Shown here: one piece after another, positions 6,352 to 10,898 of the stretch | Layout: each line of letters starts with the position of its first letter | Position numbering within the stretch: position 1 is the first letter of the stretch | From: an uncultured Anaerococcus sp. | GTDB lineage: Bacteria > Bacillota > Clostridia > Tissierellales > Peptoniphilaceae | NCBI GenBank assembly: GCA_900550345.1 | Contig: URRX01000033.1 | Location: 1 to 10,898 of the forward strand | Reading direction: 5' to 3' | DNA length: 10,898 nucleotides | The notes under the pieces: model-generated | Database searches by the model: none | What the model saw: the letters and a program-made list of their open reading frames with translations, nothing else | Told to the model about the DNA's origin: nothing | Position numbers and translations under genes: made by a program

Positions 6352-8072
6352 TAAGAAATATTACTTTAGGAAAGATGAATAGTATAAGAAAATCCATTAT
6401 CTTAAATGTTTTGGCATCTATTTCAAACCTTATACCATTTATTGCTTTGGCAAAAATTGTAGAAACACTATTTTTGAATAGAAGTGCAGATAGTATAAAT
6501 ACGAGCCTATTATGGAAGTATTTTGGGATAATGGCAATATTTTTCTTAATAACATTCTTATTGGAAAATTTAGCCACAAAATATACCTATGAACTTGGAT
6601 ACAAGACAAGTGCAGATGGAAGAATAGAGCTAGCAGACCACATAAGAAAACTGCCAATAGGTTATATTTCAGGGAAAAGTTCAGCAGAGATCTTAGATAC
6701 ATTAATGAATGATTTTTTTAAAGTTGAAACGGCAGTAACGCATCAATTACCTCAATTTTTCAGTGGTATATGTGTAGCGGTTCTTTGCTCGATATTATTT
6801 TTGATAATTAATGTAAAAATGGGAATAGCAACTCTTATTGGACTACCTATTTCTGTTCTACTTCTTACACTAATGCAAAACTTTCAGAAAAAAATTTATT
6901 TGAAAACAAAGAAAATTAGGATAAAAGAGGAAGAAGATATAAACGAATATTTGGATGCTATTAAGACTCTAAAAGCTTATAACAGCTTAGATGATACATT
7001 AACAAAGCTTCAAGAAGATATAGATAACTCGAGAGACGCAAATATTAAGAGTGAGAAAGGAGTTGGTTCATTAACTACTATAGCAAGTATGATTTTAAGA
7101 ATAGGACTTCCTTTGATGAGTTTAGCGGGTTCCTATTTGTTTATAAATGGATCTTTGGAAATTGATACATTTTTAATGTTCTTATTTGTAGGCACAAGGA
7201 TTTTTGATCCCTTGGAGCTTGCACTTGTAAATTATACAGGTCTACAAATGGCATCAGTTTCAGGAGGGAGAATCATTAACTTACTTAAGGCTAAACCTAT
7301 GTCAGGAAATTCCGATGTAAACGAAAGCAACAAAATTGAAATCAACGATGTTTCATTTTCTTACAAGGAATCTAAGGTTATCGATAATGTTTCATTAGAC
7401 ATTAATGAAAATGAATTAACTGCTTTTGTTGGTTATTCTGGCTCTGGAAAATCTACACTAATTAAATTAATTTCCAGATTTTATGATCCTAATGAAGGGA
7501 CAATTAAAATTGGTGGAGTAGATTTGCTAACAGCCGACCCTGATAAATTAATGGATAAATTTTCTGTTGTTTTTCAAGATGTGTATCTTTTTAAAGACAC
7601 AATTTATAACAATATAAAATTTGGAAATGAAGATGCAAGTAAAGATGAAATCATGAATGCTGCAAAAATGGCAGGAGCTTATGACTTTATAGTCAAAAAA
7701 GATGATGGATTTGACACTATGATTGGACAAGGAGGAGCGACTCTGTCTGGAGGTGAGAAACAAAGAATATCAATAGCGAGAGCAATATTAAAAAATGCAC
7801 CAATAATACTACTTGATGAAGCAACATCTTCACTTGATCCTGAAAATGAACTTATTATACAAGAAGCAATATCAAATTTAATTAAAAATAAAACAGTTGT
7901 GGTTGTAGCTCATAAATTAAGGAGCGTAATGGGAGCTGATAAAATTGTTGTTTTAAACAAAGGAAAGGTAGAGGAAGTTGGGAAGCATGAAGAACTTATA
8001 AAAAATGAAGGACTATATAAAGACTTATGGAATTATCAAGAAAAGTCTAAAGAATGGAAGATTGTACAGTAA
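6348..8072 (+). CDS. ABC transporter, fused permease/ATPase, second subunit of operon heterodimer (YbtQ/SiaE-like)
   Basis: A 574-aa half-transporter. The membrane domain spans about residues 15-300. The ATPase shows A-loop FSY, Walker A GYSGSGKST (362-370), Q-loop in VFQDVYLF, signature LSGGE (466-470), Walker B ending D490-E491, D-loop SSLD and switch His522. It starts inside the stop of the preceding gene (ATGA overlap) behind a GGGAG-type ribosome binding site, and is probably translated at a matched level with its partner. Both ATP sites of the pair look hydrolytic. Its Q-loop region is close to that of the protein encoded at 1722-3458, its likely paralogue. One family position differs from the other three half-transporters: they carry Cys-His before an acidic residue and FI in the helical subdomain, while this protein has Ala-Tyr. 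A 25-nt gap and a fresh ribosome binding site separate it from the ECF genes. Confidence 0.92.
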   Translation: MIRNITLGKMNSIRKSIILNVLASISNLIPFIALAKIVETLFLNRSADSINTSLLWKYFGIMAIFFLITFLLENLATKYTYELGYKTSADGRIELADHIRKLPIGYISGKSSAEILDTLMNDFFKVETAVTHQLPQFFSGICVAVLCSILFLIINVKMGIATLIGLPISVLLLTLMQNFQKKIYLKTKKIRIKEEEDINEYLDAIKTLKAYNSLDDTLTKLQEDIDNSRDANIKSEKGVGSLTTIASMILRIGLPLMSLAGSYLFINGSLEIDTFLMFLFVGTRIFDPLELALVNYTGLQMASVSGGRIINLLKAKPMSGNSDVNESNKIEINDVSFSYKESKVIDNVSLDINENELTAFVGYSGSGKSTLIKLISRFYDPNEGTIKIGGVDLLTADPDKLMDKFSVVFQDVYLFKDTIYNNIKFGNEDASKDEIMNAAKMAGAYDFIVKKDDGFDTMIGQGGATLSGGEKQRISIARAILKNAPIILLDEATSSLDPENELIIQEAISNLIKNKTVVVVAHKLRSVMGADKIVVLNKGKVEEVGKHEELIKNEGLYKDLWNYQEKSKEWKIVQ

Positions 8073-8083
8073 CAATCAATTTT

Positions 8084-8092
8084 AAAGGAGGA
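8084..8092 (+). promoter_or_regulatory. Ribosome binding site for the S component gene
   Basis: AAAGGAGGA lies 5 nt before the ATG at 8098. It is the strongest internal ribosome binding site in the operon, and marks a 25-nt gap between the exporter-fold pair and the ECF genes without any visible promoter or terminator. Confidence 0.75.
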
Positions 8093-8097
8093 AACTT

Positions 8098-8688
8098 ATG
8101 AAAACACAAAAGAAATCATCAAAAAACGCAGTTACAGCCGGTGTTTTAATTGCACTTTACTTTGTAACATATGCAGTAATTGGGGCAATATCTATGCCGG
8201 TCCCTGTTTTATTTTTACTAATGCCTATGCTTGTAGCACTATTTGCTGCACCAACCTATCATATGCTTCTTGCAAAGACAAAGTCAGCTACTGCTATTGT
8301 AATCGCAGCTATTTTACCAAGTATTTTATTAGTTGCAACTGGGCATATTCCAATTGCACCATTAGTGGCAGTGCCTGCCGGAATAATTGCTATGTTCATA
8401 GCAAAAGGTGGAAATTATACAGACTTTAAGAAAAATACAATTAGTCATATGTTTTTTTCTCTAAACTTATTTGGAGGCTTTTTACCAATTTGGGTTATGA
8501 GAGAAGCGTTTTTTGAAAGTGTAATAAAAGGTGGCTTAGATCAAAGCTTTTGTAACACAGTAAGAGCATGGACACCAATATGGATGTTACCAGTTATGAT
8601 TATAGGAACATTTATATTCTCTTTGATTGGTTCTTATTTTACAAAAAAAATATTAAATAAAAAGTTGGAATCCGCAGGAGTTTTATAA
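8098..8688 (+). CDS. ECF transporter S component, Trep_Strep/MptD family (substrate unknown)
   Basis: A 196-aa integral membrane protein with about six hydrophobic segments, near residues 12-32, 34-56, 63-82, 84-102, 115-136 and 160-185, and a basic tail. Size, hydrophobicity and position directly before EcfT and EcfA genes identify a substrate-specificity subunit of an energy-coupling factor transporter. The sequence fits the Trep_Strep family (PF09605/TIGR02185), also called MptD-type S components; this is recognised from memory. No vitamin-specific S component signature (such as RibU, ThiT or BioY) was recognised. Members next to exporter-fold ABC pairs occur in the streptococcal heme locus (SiaF position) and in equibactin-like siderophore loci, so heme or a metallophore is a reasonable guess for the ligand. 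The stop codon overlaps the next start by 1 nt (TAATG), consistent with coupled translation. Confidence 0.85.
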   Translation: MKTQKKSSKNAVTAGVLIALYFVTYAVIGAISMPVPVLFLLMPMLVALFAAPTYHMLLAKTKSATAIVIAAILPSILLVATGHIPIAPLVAVPAGIIAMFIAKGGNYTDFKKNTISHMFFSLNLFGGFLPIWVMREAFFESVIKGGLDQSFCNTVRAWTPIWMLPVMIIGTFIFSLIGSYFTKKILNKKLESAGVL

Positions 8689-9416
8689 TGGAAAATTCAA
8701 AGTTTGTTCTGGGGTCAAAATATGACCTCAGAACAAAACTTATCTTGCTTATGGGTGCGAATATTTTAATTTTTTTAGGGTTTGATTGGATCTATCAAAG
8801 CCTTATTACATTATTTTTTCTTGTCATCATTATTAGCGATCGTTATAAAAAATCCGCTATAAGGTATATTTTATTTTTTGTAATAAGTGTAGTATTGGAA
8901 AAATCTTTAGCCTATTTTAATATAAATTTTCTTTTGAATTTAATTTTATTTATCTTGGCAATTGGAAGAAAGTTTCTGCCATGTATTATCGTGGGTAAAT
9001 GGATTTTAAATTCCACATCTGTTTCCAGTGCAGTAGCAACTTTACAAAAATTAAAACTTCCAAAAGACTCGCTCATAATGATTTCTGTAATATTTAGATG
9101 TTTGCCTACGATTAAAGACGAATGGAGTCATATAAATATGGCGATGAAAACTCGAGGAATTAATTTTAACTTAATCAATTTAACAAGAAGACCAACATTA
9201 ATTATGGAATATTTTTTTGTGCCATTATTCGTAAGTGTGATAGAAATTGGGGATGAGCTCTCTCAATCAGCCATTATAAGGGGACTCGATGCTCCTGTTA
9301 ACAAAACAAGTAGACACCTAATTAAGTTTAGAAAAAATGATATTGGTGTTCTAATTCTTATGATTTTAATTTTATCAATAGTAATATTTATGAAAGTATC
9401 AGGGTGGGATTTATGA
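8688..9416 (+). CDS. ECF transporter transmembrane subunit EcfT (CbiQ family)
   Basis: A 242-aa membrane protein, a little shorter than the usual 260 or so residues. Hydrophobic segments lie near residues 18-45, 55-75, 80-105 and 222-238. The cytoplasmic coupling region between them carries the two Arg-Gly motifs that dock into the ATPases: T155-R156-G157 and I197-R198-G199. In most EcfT proteins these read Ala-Arg-Gly; here the Ala is replaced in both, while Arg and Gly are kept. The gene starts within the stop of the S component gene (TAATG), with AGGAG upstream inside that gene, and overlaps the ATPase gene by 4 nt. It should join the S component and the fused ATPase into one complex. A CbiQ of a cobalt or nickel system is the main alternative, but no CbiM/CbiN partner is present. 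Confidence 0.88.
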   Translation: MENSKFVLGSKYDLRTKLILLMGANILIFLGFDWIYQSLITLFFLVIIISDRYKKSAIRYILFFVISVVLEKSLAYFNINFLLNLILFILAIGRKFLPCIIVGKWILNSTSVSSAVATLQKLKLPKDSLIMISVIFRCLPTIKDEWSHINMAMKTRGINFNLINLTRRPTLIMEYFFVPLFVSVIEIGDELSQSAIIRGLDAPVNKTSRHLIKFRKNDIGVLILMILILSIVIFMKVSGWDL

Positions 9417-10804
9417 TTGAAATTAGAGAATTAAGTTTTAAGTATAAGGGAGGATCTGATTACTCATTAAAAGATATAAACTTGAAAATCAAAAAAGGGG
9501 AATGCATTCTTCTATGTGGTAGGAGTGGTTGTGGAAAGTCCACTCTATTAAAGCTTATGAATGGCATAATACCTGAGTTTTATGATGGGGACATTTCTGG
9601 CAGTGTTATGGTCAATGGTATGAATACATTTACCACACCAATTTATAAATTATCTAATAATGTAGGCTCGGTTTTTCAAAATCCTAAAACACAGTTTTAT
9701 ACAACCAATACAACCGATGAAATTGCTTTTGGTTTAGAAAATTACGGAATAGAAAGAGAAGTAATTAACAAAAGGATTGAAGAAGTTGAAAAAGAGCTTC
9801 ATCTTGAAAACTTGATGAATAAAAATATATTCAATCTTTCTGGAGGAGAAAAGCAGAAGATTGCTATAGCAAGCATTTACGCATTAAACCCTGAGATATT
9901 TATTCTTGATGAACCATCTTCAAGCTTAGACATAGAGTCAATGAAAGAATTATCGCTTACAATAAAAAAGCTTAAATCTTTAGGAAAAACTATTATTATT
10001 GCAGAACACAGGTTGTGGTATTTAAAAGACATTGTTGATAGAGCAATATACTTAGAGGATGGAAAAATCATCAGAGAATATAGTATGGATGAAATTGAAA
10101 ATCTAAGTGAAGATGAACGAATAAGAACAGGACTTAGGCATTCTGATTATAAAGCTATTGAAAGATTTGATGATTTTGAAACTTCAAATAAAGGGACTTT
10201 ATTAGTGCTAAAAGATCTAATATTCAAAAGAAATACCAAAATAATTTTGTCCATTGAGGATCTTAATTTTTGCTATGGGAATATTATTGGGATTGTTGGA
10301 GAAAATGGAATTGGGAAGTCTACATTAGCAAAAATTATATGTGGCTTATACAAAGAAAATAAAGGTAAAATTTTAAAAGATGATGAGAATTTAAATATAA
10401 AAAGTAGGCTAAATGAGAGCCTGCTTATTATGCAGGAAGTGAACTGTCAGTTATTCACGGACACTGTCAAAGATGAAATAGTATTAACATCAAATATTAA
10501 AGATGATAATGCTTTAGATACTTGGTTAAAAGATATGGAGTTAAAAAATATCAGTGATAGGAATCCTCACACCTTGTCAGGAGGACAAAAACAGAGAGTA
10601 ATTATCTTATCAGCTTTACTATCAGACAAGAAAATTCTATTTTTCGATGAACCAACCAGTGGATTGGACTATAGAAATATGAAAATAGTAGCTAAAAACA
10701 TAAAGAAAGTAAAAGAAGAAGATAAGTTGATTTTAATAATATCCCATGATGTTGAGTTTTTAGAGTCAGTTTGTGATAAAGTGATTGATTTCACTTATTT
10801 ATGA
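9413..10804 (+). CDS. ECF transporter fused double ATPase (EcfA-EcfA')
   Basis: A 463-aa cytoplasmic protein with two ABC ATPase domains in tandem, equivalent to EcfA1 and EcfA2 fused. Domain 1 (about 1-230): Walker A GRSGCGKST (36-44), Q-loop in VFQNPKTQFYT, signature LSGGE (142-146), Walker B ending D166-E167-P168, switch His199. Domain 2 (about 265-463): Walker A GENGIGKST (296-304), Q-loop within IMQE, signature LSGGQ (388-392), Walker B ending D412-E413, switch His445. All catalytic residues are intact in both halves, although domain 2 is compact. The chosen ATG at 9413 overlaps the EcfT stop as ATGA and has AGGGTGG suitably spaced before it. A GTG at 9404 would add three residues but has no good ribosome binding site. 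It powers the S-T complex and completes a dedicated (group I) ECF transporter. Confidence 0.9.
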   Translation: MIEIRELSFKYKGGSDYSLKDINLKIKKGECILLCGRSGCGKSTLLKLMNGIIPEFYDGDISGSVMVNGMNTFTTPIYKLSNNVGSVFQNPKTQFYTTNTTDEIAFGLENYGIEREVINKRIEEVEKELHLENLMNKNIFNLSGGEKQKIAIASIYALNPEIFILDEPSSSLDIESMKELSLTIKKLKSLGKTIIIAEHRLWYLKDIVDRAIYLEDGKIIREYSMDEIENLSEDERIRTGLRHSDYKAIERFDDFETSNKGTLLVLKDLIFKRNTKIILSIEDLNFCYGNIIGIVGENGIGKSTLAKIICGLYKENKGKILKDDENLNIKSRLNESLLIMQEVNCQLFTDTVKDEIVLTSNIKDDNALDTWLKDMELKNISDRNPHTLSGGQKQRVIILSALLSDKKILFFDEPTSGLDYRNMKIVAKNIKKVKEEDKLILIISHDVEFLESVCDKVIDFTYL

Positions 10805-10838
10805 AAATGCATACATTAGTAAATTACAAGAGGGACAT

Positions 10839-10898
10839 ATGATAAAAACGCAAGAAAAACGAGAAGTTGTGAATAGTATTTTTTATAATATTCCATAA
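10839..10898 (+). CDS. Short ORF of 19 codons, possibly the start of a broken gene
   Basis: ATG at 10839 with AGAGGG a few bases upstream opens a frame that ends in TAA at the last three bases of the window. It lies 34 nt after the ATPase gene in the same direction, so it would be co-transcribed. The peptide ends VVNSIFYNIP, which recalls the N-terminus of small SAM-dependent methyltransferases, where a Phe-x-x-Ile segment precedes the first glycine-rich motif; this is a weak resemblance. It may be a gene truncated by a nonsense change or insertion, a real micro-ORF, or chance. Sequence beyond the window would decide. Confidence 0.35.
   Translation: MIKTQEKREVVNSIFYNIP

Noticed and set aside
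6308..6702. Two minus-strand open frames over the start of the fourth ABC gene
   Set aside because: They are antisense to hydrophobic transmembrane codons, which give spurious open frames, and they overlap each other without any recognisable feature.
9404..9412. GTG at 9404 as the start of the fused ATPase gene
   Set aside because: It adds only three residues and has no suitably placed ribosome binding site. The ATG at 9413 gives an ATGA overlap with the EcfT stop and an AGGGTGG ribosome binding site.

Overview
The window is AT-rich (roughly 30% GC by eye), uses AGA and ATA codons heavily, has strong AGGAGG-type ribosome binding sites, and reads entirely on the + strand. Together with the protein families present, this points to a low-GC Gram-positive anaerobe of the Clostridia/Tissierellia type (Anaerococcus-, Peptoniphilus- or Clostridium-like), or a related streptococcal-type host. 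The genus is an inference and could not be fixed from this sequence.

Layout. (1) Positions 11-3458 hold two overlapping genes for a heterodimeric ABC transporter with the exporter (type IV) fold, followed by a strong intrinsic terminator at 3501-3537. (2) Positions 3538-3859 form a gene-poor junction. It holds a possible minus-direction terminator, a sequence resembling the end of an IS256-type insertion element, and a promoter. (3) Position 3860 starts a TetR-family regulator with a TTG start. Similar inverted repeats lie upstream of it and upstream of the next gene; these are candidate operators. (4) Positions 4582-10804 are a compact five-gene operon: a second heterodimeric exporter-fold ABC pair, an ECF S component of the Trep_Strep/MptD family (PF09605/TIGR02185), an EcfT transmembrane protein, and a fused double ATPase (EcfA-EcfA'). 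(5) A 19-codon ORF ends exactly at the window edge. It may be the start of a broken gene.

Working model. The order exporter-fold pair, S, T, AA' is, from memory, the order of siaD-siaE-siaF-siaG-siaH in the streptococcal heme locus. The same gene types occur in the equibactin locus of Streptococcus equi, where the pair resembles the siderophore importers YbtP/YbtQ. The likely job is therefore uptake, or coupled uptake and handling, of an iron-linked small molecule such as heme or a siderophore, under TetR control. No substrate-binding protein, biosynthetic enzyme or metal-responsive regulator is in the window, so the substrate is inferred from gene order only. The upstream pair (11-3458) is a paralogue of the downstream pair and has its own terminator, so the region carries two versions of the same heterodimer in separate transcription units.
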